Part shown: piece by piece, positions 25,158 to 40,100 of the stretch
Layout: each line of letters starts with the position of its first letter
How positions within the stretch are numbered: the stretch's first letter is position 1
The notes under the pieces: model-generated
The model's database searches: none
Seen by the model: only the letters and a program-made list of their open reading frames with translations
Told to the model about the DNA's origin: nothing
Assembly: GCA_014549065.1 (NCBI GenBank)
Contig: JACDOX010000327.1
Coordinates: 282,306-346,305 of the forward strand
Direction of reading: 5' to 3'
DNA: 64,000 bases
Source: Cardinalis cardinalis
Taxonomy: Eukaryota; Chordata; Aves; Passeriformes; Cardinalidae
Translations under genes and position numbers: made by a program

Positions 25158-28100
25158 AAGAGAGACTAATAGAAAGTCAAGGAGAAAAGTGAGTAAGTTA
25201 CGGGAAAATCAGAAGAGGAAATTAAGCAGTGGAATGGAACTGACTGAAATAAGTAAGTAAAACAACACCTGAGAGCTCTCAGTAGGAATCTGTACCAGTT
25301 GTGAAATATCATTNGGACATTATAGAGCAAGCGGAAACAATGTGATTAAAAAAATCGCCAACAAACAAAACCCACAAATCCAACACTCACATTGAAAAAA
25401 TATGTAAGACTTGTTTCTCACTTACTTGAAAAAACAAATTTGATTTTTGTTTAAAACCACTGCTGAAAGAATACCTGACAAGTACCACCATGACTAGCAG
25501 AAGTTAAATGGCAGTGCAAGTAGGCTGTTGAGACTATTAGCTTTAAAATAAAGGAAAAAAGCTAACATGTGCCTCNCCTCAGCTGTAGCAACAGAAACCA
25601 TGAAAATACAATTATGCACAAGTTTAAGGGCTTAATCTCCAAATAAAACAAAAACCAGGAATGGCATATAAAGTAATCCCAAAGATGGTAATTATCACTA
25701 TGCTTGATTGAGCAGCAGCAGCAGGCAGGGTCCCTGTGCAGCAGCCACACAGCTCCGAGGACAGACAGCACCCTGCACAAGTGGGACAGGGAGGCTCTGC
25801 AGAACGGGGCTCATGCAACTCTCACCCTACAATGCCAGCTGCACTGGGATCACCCTGGGCCATTTTGGCCAGCATGCCAAGAGCACACGGTGACCCAGCA
25901 CAACAAGCGACCTGCAGGAGCCCCTGTCTGTGCCCGTCCTGCAGGGGCTCCTGCACACGCCCCCATCGCTCCAGAGCCCATGGGGTTCAGAGAGCGACTC
26001 CGCAATGTCAAACATCAGCTGATGCACACTGCCTGTCAGAGCCCTGCGCTCTGGCTGACAGGGCCAGAAGGGATTATCCCAACAGACCAGGGAATGCCAC
26101 CTTGAAGATACAGTCCTACCTTCTCCCCCAGTATAACCAGGAGCAGAGGTAGCAGTATAAGAAAATGCTTATTTTGGAAAGAAAGTTCACACTATCTCAA
26201 GATACAAAGGTAGAAAAAGCACTTTCAGAAAAACCTCCACTTATTAGAGATTTTCTCAGTTAAGTAGGAACATCTGCACAAAAAAAAAAAAAAAAAACAA
26301 AACCAAAAACCAAAAATAAACCCCAAAAGAGTTTTCAAGCTTAAAACATGCGGTATTTTTTCATGCTCCTTACCTGCCAAGGGGAAGACTCACAAGTAAA
26401 TTTTAGTTAATTGCAAGGAACACCCAACACATGACAAGCCTTATGTTAGAGCCACAGCTCACACAGAAATGCAAAGGCACATAAAGATACAAGAAAAGTA
26501 CTTGCAACTACCTATAAGCTCAAGCACCTTTTACAGTAACATAGAGAACACGTGTCCCATACGTGACAAAGAAAACATTAATGTCGTACTTTAGAAAAGA
26601 CATTTGGAAAAGATATGTAGCATTGCTGCTTAATGTTCCATTTGTGTCAAAACAAGCTATGAATGCCAAGAAAATAAATCTACTTGGGCTTAAAGCAAAT
26701 TGTACATAAAAGATAATACCTGAGGATCTCCAAGGAAATGACTTCTCAGTAGAGCTGTAGAAAGAAAAAAAATTATCACACAAATGAATCATGTGGCTAG
26801 TTTTTATTTTATTTTTAATTAATCATAGAAAACTTTACAAAACCCCCCAGCAGATAAAGCTTAAAAAATAGTTCATGTAAATACCATTCTTCAGTGCTTT
26901 ATACCTGACAACCAAACCACTGGTTATCGAGTTCAATTTCCTATTAGTCTGTGGGAATTATTCACTTTAACTTCCTGTACACCACAGCACCAGGCAGCAC
27001 AACCTGTCTGCCAGAGGACAGGTCTCCCGTTTAAGGTGTTTTGCTGTCAGTGACAGCCCACACCAGTGTGTGCCACCAGCAGCACTGCACAACCAGAGTG
27101 CACAGCCAACACACACCTGTGTACCACCAGCACCCTTTTGCTCAGACAGCAGCAGGCACTGCTCGTGGCAGGGTCCAGCAAAGCAGCTCTGGGGATCACC
27201 ACTCGAGAGCATCTGGTTTCTGCACGTAAAGCAGTCCCAAAATCGTAGGTCTGCTTCTGTTCATGTTTTCACTGTTTTTTCAGTTTCCAGNTTTCCAGAG
27301 AGATTTCTGATCCTTTGTACAGAACAAGTCAAAGTACCTGACACACAGAGCTACAACTCTGAGAGTGAGGAGGTGACAGATACCACACTGTCCAGGTTAG
27401 CAAGATGCCTTCAGAGCCAACTTCTGCACAGACCAAGCAGGTGTCTGATATCAGTGAAAAACCAAACCTNCCCCTGCATTTTTCCAGTACTGATTTTTTA
27501 TCAAACTATCTTCACCCTTTGGTCCTTCCACTGAGTCATGTGCTTTCCTGTGCTCACAGTAGTACTGATGCAGGCAAATGCAGAATTCATTCACATGTTA
27601 CTTATGTCAGTCTAAATATTTTTATGGAAAAATGTATTTCCTCACTCTAAATATAAACTATCAAACTTTGAATAATACATCATTTTTGCAGNGATTATAA
27701 GCTGTTTTCCAAATAAAAAGCTTTTCAAAGGAAAAACAGGCAAGTCCATCAGATTTGATTGTGTCNAAATATCAGCATGAGACAGCGATTTTGGGTAAGA
27801 TGTAGCAATTTCTAAATGACCTTNTATTTTACTTCTTTTACCACAGCTATCGATTACAAAAAACTAGCTCGGCCACATGAACAGCATGAGATACTTCTTT
27901 TGCAAAATGAAACAACCATTTAGCAGCCTTTTTGGAAACAAAATATTTGTACAAAAGAGTGCTAAAGACACACGCTAGCACAAATACAACAATGAGACTT
28001 CAAGTAAAAGGAGAATTCCAATGCAGACTACAGGCGTCTGAAAGTCAACCTCTGGCTCTAGAATTCTCATGCTACCTGAATACCAAGTTTTCCACTCTTG

Positions 28101-31100
28101 CCCTTTTGCTCTGCTCTTGAGACTTTTTGGAAACTCAATTCCTTACACTGAGGCAACATGGCTCTGTGCTGCTGGCAGCGGTAGCACACACTGAATATAC
28201 ACATATACTTTACTGTCACACACATAAGGCTATAACCCAGAGCACATCCGTNCCCAACATACCTGACTACTTGAATTTCATCTACAGGTACAGAACGTAG
28301 GAATGAAAAAGGCTGCTCTGACCGTGGGTCACACCTCAACTGGTTAAGCATTTAACTTGACTCTTATTAAATGACTTTGGAACAAGTCTAGCATACATCA
28401 CCTACTGATATCAGCACCTGATTTTGCCACCTAGCAGGAGCAATATTTAGAAAACAGCAAATCTGTCAGCTTTGAGCAGTAACTCCAGTGCATTTCATCC
28501 CAGTGTTTAAAAGCCTCTGTGGCGACACACTGCAAGGCCCATGCCAAGCTGTTGCTGGAATTAGTCACAATGCTGTCTCTTCCTGACAGCAGCATGTAAT
28601 AGATCCAAAGAGAGCCCACATGCAGCAAACTGAACTCTGGAAAATGTTAATTTAGCCCACTACTATCCTTGAAAAAGAATTAGGTTAGTAGAGTAGAAAT
28701 GCAGAAACAGTCCTCTATCAGAAATATCGTAACANCTCGGTATGACATTCAGTATACAATTAGAGATGATAGAGACAAATATGACAGTAACACAAATATT
28801 TGGTAACTGGAGATGGAACATGCATATAAAANGTGCTGAAATCCATTTATGCCTTTTTTTTATCCCTTTTGATGTTTTTCCTCACTTGTATTTTTAAGGA
28901 TTTAGATTGCTTTGTTTGGGTTTTTTGCTTGAGGTTTTGACTAATTTGATTTTTTGTTGTTTGNTTGTTTTTTGGTTTTGCCCCNTTCTTAATTTCACAC
29001 CTTTTCCTTGCCATTTCACTGCTTTAGTTCAAAGCTATCTTAGATACAAAACCGAACCAGCTGCCAATCTGGAAAAAGTAAAAATCTGATAAATGGAAAA
29101 GATTTTGCATGAAAACATTTAGAAACAAAATACACTAAGGATCATCAGCACTACTTTACATTTTCATGTGACAGCTCACAAATACTTTCCAGCTTTGAAT
29201 TTCCAGGTTATAACAGGGGCCAGCATCTTTCTCAGTGAAGTGGCACTGCCAGTCTGCTAAGGCAGAAGGGGCTGGTGGAGGTCCCGTTTCGGTCTCAGCC
29301 CACACCTGTGCACAGCACAGCAGGCCTTCAGAAACAACACTGNCACTTAGGGAAATTGCAGACTTCTGATTTTGTTAAGCAGCGTGTTATTTTTTAAAAA
29401 AATATGTAAACACAATTATGATCTCCAGTTCCTAGATTGGAGAGGTCAATTCCCAGTGCATCTCTCACAGGTTTTGCATGACATGAAACAGTTTAAGCCT
29501 ATTATCTCTGCAAGTACCCCGTAAGGTGAAAAGTATCTCTGATTTAAACAGCATCACTTGAGAGAAAAGCAGTGATTTCCGTCGCCTACCTTCCTGCTTG
29601 GCTATACTGCTGCTGTCATCAAGAAAAGGCAACAGATGAAAAAATTAAGTACTATTTATTAAATATTTATAAAATGGTGAAAAGCTGTAAAAAGCTAAAA
29701 ATACAATTGTGTTAAAATGTATGTACTTCAGACATATTTGTGCAGTATTTCAGCTCCCTGCGCGGCTACGCCCCCGTAGTTGGAACACACGTGTGCTGTG
29801 AGGCAGCAGCAGCAGCAGCAGCAGCAGCAGCGGGCTGCTCCTGGCGCGCTGCCCACGGAGCTGCCAGCCGCACTCCAGCACCCCTGCAGACTGCCTGGGC
29901 TGCCTTACTTGTCCTTTGGCTTCCATTTTAACTATCTACACCAACAGCACATTTACAACTATGTGCACTACATGGAAAACTTAGGGTAACTTTAAATTCT
30001 TAGTATAGGGGATTTCTCTAATNAAGTGCCACGCACTAAACTCCATAAACTTGTATTACCCCTTACAAGCCACTGGAAACCACAAAACCCAGTATTTTGC
30101 TTTTCTTGTTGAGACAGGTAAGCATACATTTTCACAAATATTTTAAGTAAGTGAGGTAATTTTAAGCCTTCAACTTTTCTAACAGCTATCTTCTTGAATT
30201 CACCAATATAACTGATCCCTCTACCCGCTCTGCCAGACCCTGTACTGGGAACCTAAGCAATCCTATGCTCCCCCCCAAAACAAATTAGCCAGCACTGCCA
30301 CCAAAAACAGGTAGTCCTGGGACTTGCTGGCTGTTTCCAGGTGACCCTGGAAACCACTAATTCTCCAGGTGTGAATTCAGAATGTGTCTGGAATACACTA
30401 ATCATTACAGAGGCCTCTTGAAACTGTCCCATCACTCTTTACAGCAAATCTGCAGTTTTTTAATCCTTCAGATATTAACAGANGTGAATAGCTATCAGTG
30501 AAAATATATGTATAGAGGACATAAGCACCACTAAAGAGCCTTTAATTCCTGGGACAAATGAAAGTAAAGTCATCAGGACCTGTACCTTGTGCTGGCGATA
30601 CTTGGTGACTCTGCTCCAAGCCTACATCTCTCTAGCTGATTAGCCACAATTTGCCTTTCCACTTCCAGTTCTCTGGTAAGTCTTTGAAATTGAAGCTCCT
30701 GAAATTTCAAAATAAAAAGAAAAGCATTCTTGATGTTAAAAATGGGTGTGGATTAACTCTGAAACAATCACTGATTCATCACAGTTGTGTGTTTTGACTC
30801 TTCCTTAGGTGAATAAACTACAAAAGTGGAAATTAAATGGGTCTTTAAATCAGTGATTCATGCAAATATTGATTTATCACCTGTTACAGAAAGAAAAACA
30901 TGTTTAAGCATTCTTGGGTTTTATTACTCCTACAATTAAAATTTTTGTGTCTTCTTACATTACCACAGTCTAACAAAATCAGTGCCTATAAAGTCAGTCT
31001 TCAATTTAATCTATAAATAAGGAAACCGGAAAATATCCTAACCTTTCCAATCACANACCTTCAAATCCTAAGTTATCCTACATTCTGACTGTAGTTGGAA

Positions 31101-34100
31101 ACCTNAAGATTTATAACTTCAAACTGGCTGTAGATGTAGATTTGTGCTATTTCACCTTTTCTGAGTTCATCTTTTTTTGTATTTCTTGGTCAAGGGTACC
31201 AAACTCCTTCAGCCATTTTAANAGGCTTTTGAAATGCAACACTGCAAGGGTGATGTGGGAAATAACAGTGCTGTGCAGGACGGGCGTAACTGAAATCTGG
31301 AACCATTTTCTAAAGCTCTCTGAAATCCAGACTATGTCACATCAAAGGATATTGAGGGCACTTTTCTCCTCAGTTAGCTTTTATTGACCAGAGAAAAGGG
31401 TTCTATTAAGCAATTGCATTATTTTTCAAACTGATACTGTAAACCCTCTGAAGTTTAGGTAAAACATCTAAAAATAGACGAACACCAATATTTAGCAATC
31501 AGATGAAGCACCAAGCAAGTCTTATACAGAGGTCAAGTGCAGCACAGAGCACCCGTTTGATGTGAAAGCTCAAATGACTGATGGGGTTTCTCCCGCGTGT
31601 GACTCACGTTATGGTTCTGCCCAGCAGCTGTGTGGAGCCAGGGACAGCAGCTCCTGCAAACTGCTCCTTCACACCCCACGGAATGGGGTGGAACCATTTC
31701 CCTTTCACCAGCCACTCTCCACNCCTGCCCTTCCAGAGGATACATGCGATTGTGGACACGTCCAAACATTTCTGATAACTCCCTAACCAAACTGAATAAA
31801 CACCTTAACATCCCCAATTTTGGCCAGAAAAAGTGGGTTTGCATCCAGGACATGTTTCCTGTTCCTCACTATTAAACCAATATTTAGACAGCAATATCAN
31901 GGATGCAAACTGCAAATCTGAACCTATTGTTATTTACTGATCTTTTAATTAGATGAATAAAATTAAATATGCTAGCCATTAATTGCTTCCATTCAACCAA
32001 TCTCTATTAATCTCCCTTTCCATTACAGATAGAGGCATTAATGAACACATTATTCAAGAAAACATCTTGCTGCATAACATTTCAAGTAATAAATTGCCCA
32101 TTTAAATAAAAATCCCTGGTTTTTGCCCCCCACTACAAAAATTCAAAGGCAGTTAAAACAGAAGAACTATACTTCTATTCTTCTTGAGAGTAGAAGAGCT
32201 GAATGGCATAAGTGGACAACACAGCAATATTTAAACTACATTTAAAACCAAAACTCGCTTGTATTCTATCAGAAAAACTGAGACTAGGAGAAAAAGCCAT
32301 CAAGCCTCATTTGGCCACTTCAGAGACACTTGCACTGCTGAGTTGGGAATGACACCATCAGCTGTCTATTTATATTGCTCCTCACTTTATCTTGGCATTG
32401 ACCAGAAAGCCACAAACTGCATGCATAGTGCACTGAACAGCAGAGGCCTGCAACTCATCTGCCAGTTTTAAATCATGCTGATGCTTAGGAAGATCCAATG
32501 TGCTTTTGCAAGTGCAAGTATAGTAAGNAAAAGAAATCCAGCTCTATTTTCTAGTCCGAGCATATTTTGGCATGCCCAGCCAGGGAGTTCAATGAAGCAG
32601 CAGTTTACAAACTTTGAAACCNGGAGTGCTGATTTGTGTATGTAACTTCTTAAATTTGAGATCTGCAGCAGGTGCTATGTCTTAAATACCTGCATAAATA
32701 TACAAGATGGATAGTTTTAGAGCTACCATCTTTTTTACAGCTGGAATATCTCATGCTTTAAAACTTTATTTTACCTTAAATCATATTATTATTTTTATTA
32801 TAGAAAACTAAATCCTAACCAGGTCTAAATTAATCACCTTTCTAGTTTATGCCTCCTTATAATGAAATTTTATACCACTCTGAGTGCACATTGGACATAC
32901 CCCCACAATGGGTATCTATCAGACAGCACACTAGTTCTGGCAGGAATCTATCAGAATTTGTTTCTCTCTCCAGGTCCTCTGGGAGCAGTGGGAGAGCTCA
33001 CTTTTGAACAGGATGCTCCCTGCACAGAGCTCTGCCCTGGGCACAAATCACAACACACTGACTCCCACAGCACTGGCTACTGACAAAATGGCATTGCAGG
33101 ACTCAAATACAACACTTAATAAGCTTATTATTTGCAGAAGAACATCTACGTGGCAAGCACATAGTAAAATCAGACACAAAATTACAGAACACACTGCCAT
33201 ACTGCATCCCAAGGAGCAAACAAACCTTCTTAGACATACTACGCTGGCTCGGCCAGAACTACTTTTATTTAAAATTATTCAACATATATTGAAGGGGGAA
33301 AAAGCAACCTGTAAATCTATAAACCTCTTTAGCAGCAAGTACTTAATCACCTTTTCGAACTGCAGGTTTTACGTTCATAACCTAAAACTCCACTGCAAAG
33401 CCACAGGCCATAATTCTTAATACGAAACTACAATAAAAGCCTTAAGCACAATTTCAGCTCCAGATCAGGAAGCGCACNGACATGGGGCAAGAAAGCAGCT
33501 TGCTTTGGAAAGCAGTTGTACCAGCTGCAGGCAGACAGGCTGCCATGAGCGAAAACCAGAGCCCAGGACATTATAGAGCTGTCTAATCTCCTTTTGGAGG
33601 CTGCAGCTTTTCTCGGAGGAGGGCCAAACGCTGNGCTGGTGTTGTAGTGCTCACACCAGATGACCAACTGCTCTTCCTTGGTGAGCTCTGCCCAGCAGGA
33701 ATCTCACTTGGGATGACATTTCACTGCACCAAGGAACAGGCAAGGCCAGCTACACCAATCTTAGCAGCTGAATCTTCTTTCTATGTAAAAGCTCAGTGTC
33801 TCTGAGAGGCTGGTGGCTCCAGGGCAAGGGACAACCACCACCACTGTGCTGGCCTCTTACCAGCAAATATTTGAAAACAAGTAAGTGATTGGAATGCTGT
33901 TAGCACAACTGACCGTGAAGACTGCCATTCTCCTGTTGCAGGCGTTGGATACTAAAAGAGAGTTTGGGAGCAATTCTGTGCCTTCTATCTGCATCCTATC
34001 ATGATACCATGGTGCAGATTCACCTTTTTCATTTATGTTAATGGGAAACTTTTATCCCTCAGTAACATAGATAAGAATAAGGAATCTACATTCACCACAC

Positions 34101-37100
34101 TGAAAAATAAAAATTACTTCCTTCCCACCCTGTTGTGATTTGAGGACCTCTGGAAAAACAATTTTAAACAAACAGTGGTCCAGGTGGCTAGCGAAAGGTT
34201 TTCTACTGACAGCTCTGCAAGAATCAGTAGCAATTGCACAAGCAATGAAGAGAAGTCACAGATTCCTTCTGAATGGTTCATGCCTGGCTAGCCAGACCCA
34301 GACTGGGCAGCTGGACATCAGAGGGAGACAATGCCTCCAACAAACAAAGGCATCTCTTGCAGTTTCTTGACTTGACCAGCTCTCAGTGGCTGCTGTGGCA
34401 AGAGACTGGACTAGGACGGCCTGGTACTCCCAGNTGCAGTAACACTGGGATATGGTAACTTGCTTCAAATGCCAAATGTCACTGTCTACAAAACATCATG
34501 AAGGTAACTGTAAGCTGAACTATGAAATGTTTTCTAATCACAAAAGNGTTGTCTGTTGAACAATTGGGCTGAGCCTCTTTCAATAGCTCAAGTTACTCAT
34601 CTAAGAAAGTGTAGCCTGCATTTGAGAGGAATATTTTTACCTTGTGTTTACTATTTCCTATTCAACTGTAAACACAGTGCAAAGCCACNCAACTTCCATC
34701 AACTGTGAAAGTTCACACAGTGCTACAGAAAAGGCTATTATATTTTGGATATTTTCATGATACAAATGTGCAACGAAGAAGAGGACAAACAAAACAGAAC
34801 CTGATTTATACCTTCCTTTATATTAACCTCTTGCACTCATCTATGCAAAGTTCTCTGTTTCTTCCTGCCATAATTCAGAGCTAGATCAAGCAACTGACTA
34901 CTTAAACCCACACTGAATACTTTCTTTTTTCAAAATGGATGTCATACTGTAGTGACCCAATACTTAAATTCTCAACCAGAATCTATTGCAGAAAAAGCCT
35001 ATACTTCTAACTAACCATACTAGAACAACCTTAATATTTTCTGTAAAATTTAAGTTTACTCACGTACACAACTGCATTTGCATGCTTTCAGTATCTCAGT
35101 ATCTTCCAAAACAGAAGACAAAAGATAAAAAATTGGACAGTGTAGAGAGAATCACAGATTACAGGATGTGAGATGACACAGCTACAATTACTGGCTGATC
35201 ACACACACTCTGTATTCAACAGCAGCAGACCATTAAAGCCCTTAATACTTTTATGCATGCATTGTTCACTAGTCTGGTACAACAGTTTAGTGCTGCTCTA
35301 GCTGATGAGAGATCAAAATTTTACCATTTTATAAAAAGCTTACTGTTGCCAGTGGCAGGAGGGAAGAATGGCACTGGAGGCATTCCCGGGCTGCCTCTGA
35401 CACATCCTCTCTGGAAGCTTTGTGACAACACTCGGGCAGCTCAAGTCAGTGCTGGAGCCGAGGGTACTGCTCTGCCAGCTGGGCACCAGGGTTCAGTCGC
35501 TGCTGAGCAGACAAGCTGATAATCTAAACCAAGTGTGCTACACAAGGTGGCAATACTCCAGCATATGTCAGAGGCCCCCACAGCTCCAGATAGGCTCTCT
35601 TTCAAGGGGAGTTTCTCCTCTGAAGCCTAACAGTACAAAGGAGAGAGTAAAATTAACTTCTGGGTCATCATATGGATAAAGGAGTACAGAGAATTTTGAT
35701 TAAGGAAATGAGCTAGCTATTTCACCTGAGACAGCAGTGGCATTAAATTTATTCTAGAGTAAGACCTTCAGGAAGCTGACATCTCAGACTTGACTCACTG
35801 AAACTAAAATGCTGGTAAACAGCAGAAACTCTAAACCTCAAAGTTCTAGGATTAGGTAGGCAAGAGTGACCTATGCAATTGAACACAACACTAAGAGAGT
35901 TGGAAGAAAACCCCAGTTCTTCCAACCATTCACAAAATGTTGACCAAGATTTTTGTTTCACTCACGCCAAACTTAGGAGTCCATTCAACAAAAAGTACTG
36001 CCTTCAATTCAGAACTGCCACACATTTATCACCTAACTGATCACGAGATGCATGCAAATCAGAATTNCAAAGCTTATGCCCAGTTACTGGAAGCTCATTT
36101 AGTAAGTCTCTTCTCAGGTATCTCCATGAANTGACATGCCTACACAGACTACTGAATGTACAGCACTACATATCTGACCTGTAAAGAAATCTCCAAGACT
36201 TAATATCAATAGTTCTCAGTCAAAAAGATGTTTTAACATGCAATAAAAATTGGCAGAATGCATTCTTCCTTCTGTTTCCATCTGAAAAATATAGAGGTTT
36301 GCTCCCTGCTCCCAGACCCTATAAAAAGCATCTCAAAAATAATGTAAAATTTTGTAATTAAACAATAATGAAGGAAAAAAGNGAGGTGCACATTCGCTAT
36401 TTATACAATGCAGTTCAATGCACTTACACAAAAGGAAAAGATTTTGCTGAAGTCCTGAACAAACAACACTTCTAGAAAAACATGTAGAGAAACCCAAGTA
36501 TTTTTCATCTGAAAGCATATCCAGTCATTCTTACTCTGTCACCTATTTACTAAAGAAAAGGTGAAGAGTTGCCCATCTCTAAGTGTCACAAACAGCTAGA
36601 CCAAAGGACAAACTAAAAAGACAGTCACTGCTGCAAGTGCTTCTGTCTTAGCAAAGACATTAAAATCAGGATATTCCAGTTACTTTTGAAAACTGCATTG
36701 ATGAGCGGTGTTTCCTGCAAGACCTTTTCTCAGCCCAGCCACTGGAAAATAATGTGCTAAGCATGAAATTCACAATTCCAAATGATCCCATTTAATCTTG
36801 TCAATTCAACAGCAGTTCATTCCAAATCCAGCAGTATACAGCTTGAACACAGAAAATAGCAATGATTTCACAAACCTACAAGGAGCAGTTGGCAATTAGC
36901 TGCCCTACATTCCAAGCCCCCCAAAATACCATCCTGCCCCTACAATTTCTAATAAATTGTTATTTTAGTATGAAAATACTCAATTTACTTTTAACTTGGA
37001 TAAGAGATTCCCTACAGAACTCAACTAAACATCCACGCAGGATTCGGAAGTATAGACATGTTTTACTTTTATTTAAAATTTGTTTCAGCAATTCCTAAGA

Positions 37101-40100
37101 TACTTCTACCCATGACAGTATGGAAGCCTTGTAACATTTTAGAAGGGAAATTCATGTTTTANGGAAAAAAAAAATCTCAACCCTCTAAAACAAACCCATA
37201 GAAAACAATCCCCTCCCCAAACCAAAAAATAAAAAACGAACCACAAAAAAACCAAAATACTCAAAATCCATAATCAAATTTACTTAAAGACAGAAATATG
37301 AAAATATGTTACAGCTTCATTACAATTAGTCTTGGGATTCCCATGCATTCAAAAAGGAATTCCTCTATTAGAATCACAGAATCCCTGAGGTTGGGAAAAG
37401 CCCTCCCAGCCCATGGAGTCCCAGCTGTGCCCATNCCCACCTTGTCCCCAGCCCAGAGCCCTGAGNGCCACCTCCAGAATTCCTGGGACACCTGCAGGGA
37501 TGGGCACTGCAAACCTCCCTGGGCAGCTCCAATCCCTGAGCCCCTTTCCATGGGGAAATTCCTGCTGTGCCCACCCTGAGCTGCCCTGGGCCGGCCTGAG
37601 GCCGTTCCCTCTGCTCCTGTCCCTGTTCCCTGGAGCAGAGCCCGACCCCCCCGGCTGTGCCCTCCTGGCAGGGAATTCCAGAGAGGGAAAAGATCCCTGG
37701 GGATCCTCCTTTGCTCCAGGTGAGCCCCTGCCCGGCTCCCTCAGGGATTCTCCAGGCCTGTTCCCTTGCCTGGACACACTCCAGGCCCTCACTGTCTTTC
37801 TTCTATTGAGGGACACANAGCCCCTGCCCGGCTCCCTCAGGGATTCTGCAGCCCCTGCCCGGCTCCCTCAGGGATTCTGCAGCCCCTGCCCGGCTCCCTC
37901 AGGGATTCTCCAGGCCTGTTCCCTTGCCTGGACACACTCCAGGCCCTCACTGTCTTTCTTCTATTGAGGGACACAAAACTGCCCCCAGATCTGGAGATGT
38001 CTCAGCAGTGCCAGGGAGGGCACTGCCCAGTCCTGATGGCCACACAAGTTTTGACAAGGGCCAGGTGCCTTTGGCTTTCTTGCCCACCTGGGCTCATACT
38101 CACTTTAAAACAGATCTTGAGCTTTGTCAGAAAAGCACAAAGCTATCGTGATCTAAATTTCTTCACAGGTTACACGTCTTCTGCTTGTGTTATTTTATAA
38201 CACTATGAGTGAATTGAAATGTTCCTTTCCTAAAACATGACCAAGGGAGATTGACCCAGCTGTCTGACACCTGACTCAATGAGAGACTGATCAGAGTTTA
38301 GACTACACACTCCAATTTGGTAAAATAGTTGCTTTAAACTAGAGGTCCTAGGAAAAGGAAACAAATGCAAACAAATGGGAACTTTTTTTAGAAGCAGATC
38401 GTAGGGTTCAAAGGCTAATTAGTGCAACTTTTTATATAATCATAACTATCTTCTCAAGCCTATGGCAGAAAGCTTGAAGTAATTGAATACATTTATCTAT
38501 CTTAGAACTACTNTACTAATTTTAAAAGTTTTTATTAAGGTAAAATCTTGCCCAAATAGACAAATAACAATAANGGCTTTTCTTGATTGTGTTTCCACNG
38601 CAGCGTTTCTGAAGTACTTGGGTCAGGGTGTGGCAGCTCTATTTTACAAACACTGAGCTGCTGCACCTCGCAGCAATTCCTGTACCAAAGGAAACAGCAA
38701 ACAGCGTAGCAGTTTCTGTTCAAGCTTAATAAAGTGAAGAACTTCACTGGAAATATTCTGTTCTGGGCTTTCTGCCACACAGGAAGGGTGTTGAACATGT
38801 CAGTGTCCTTAATTATTATCAACAGAAAAAATAACAGAAAGCAGCAGTTCAGCTCTTAATTCTTTCAAATTACCACTTCCAAGACTGAAGGACAATTTAC
38901 ATCTTCCTCCCCTCACACTCATTTTATGTGTCTGTACATTTCACAGTAAGGCCCCAATTCTGAACTTTGTGCAACACTCATGATAAATGACTATTTAATT
39001 TTTCTTAGCTTTCATCAGAATTTAGTTACGTAATAGCAACATATTTAATAGTCTTTTTATAAATGGAAAGAGGAAGAGGTTTTAACCTCCTTTTCAAAAG
39101 AAAGAAATATTCCATTATAATTTTTTCTCTAGGACTAATAAAAAGATACAAACATTGCTTGGACAGGCACAGGAACACTAACAAAAGCCTTTAGTGCACA
39201 CACATGCCTGGAGCNGTTCCCGACAGCCCTGCCCTGCCTCCTCACTTGGCAGGATCCAGCACAGCTGGAGCACAGAGCTGTCCTGGGCAGGGCATCCCTG
39301 CCTGCAGAGCCCAGCTCTGACACTGCCACTGCAGCTCCCTGCCTGCAGAGCCCTGCTCCGACACTGCCACTGCAGCTTAGCCACACCGTGAGCACACTCC
39401 TTGCACACTGCAGCATAAATTGCACCACCTTCAAGCCACCACCAACATACTTCAGGCAAATGAGTCCTAACGGCCATTTGTGACAGTCTAAGATGGCACA
39501 AGGCAAACTGTTGTTTGGAGAGAGGGGACTGAAGGTATCTGTAACTCTTAGCTGGCTTCTCACACTGCAAGAGCCTCTGGCAGTGATATCCTGCACACTG
39601 CAAATGTAAATATTAATTTTAACACTGCTGAGAAATTTTTAGGGTTGCTACTGTCACCTTAAATTACTTTTGAAACTATTAATTTAGGCACAAAAATTAA
39701 GATTCAAATTTCATCATCCTGCAGAAAATTTTTAACAATATGGTATTATAGGCGTGAAAAATGTTGATATCAAGAAGATATTACCTAATTCTCACCTTTT
39801 AAAAAAATGTTTGTATGGGACAACATAAGAACTATTATATTGTTTGCATTCAGAGCTACCATTTTGAATGAAGTTGTGATTCATCTTCAAGGAAGTTCCA
39901 AAACAGAGACNGCAAAGCAGATTTATTCTGAGGTTCAGATGTTACAGTTTGTGTATAATGGCAAGAAAGATGATCATTATTTCTAAGTATGATACAATGA
40001 AAGCCAAAGTATCCCTTCTCTCTTTGTGTTCCTTAGATTTAAAATATAAGAAAACAACAAAAAACTTTAACTGGAGTGTTTCCTTGTAGAACTGCTATAT

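Larger units (their letters stand above)
22544..26719 (-). other. Intron 4 (4176 nt)
   Basis: Holds a CR1 fragment (23236-23455), a short duplication (23896-23954), a long polypurine tract (25063-25165) and a poly(A)-led A/C tract (26281-26330). The remainder is unremarkable, and no further exon is needed to keep phase. Confidence 0.85.
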
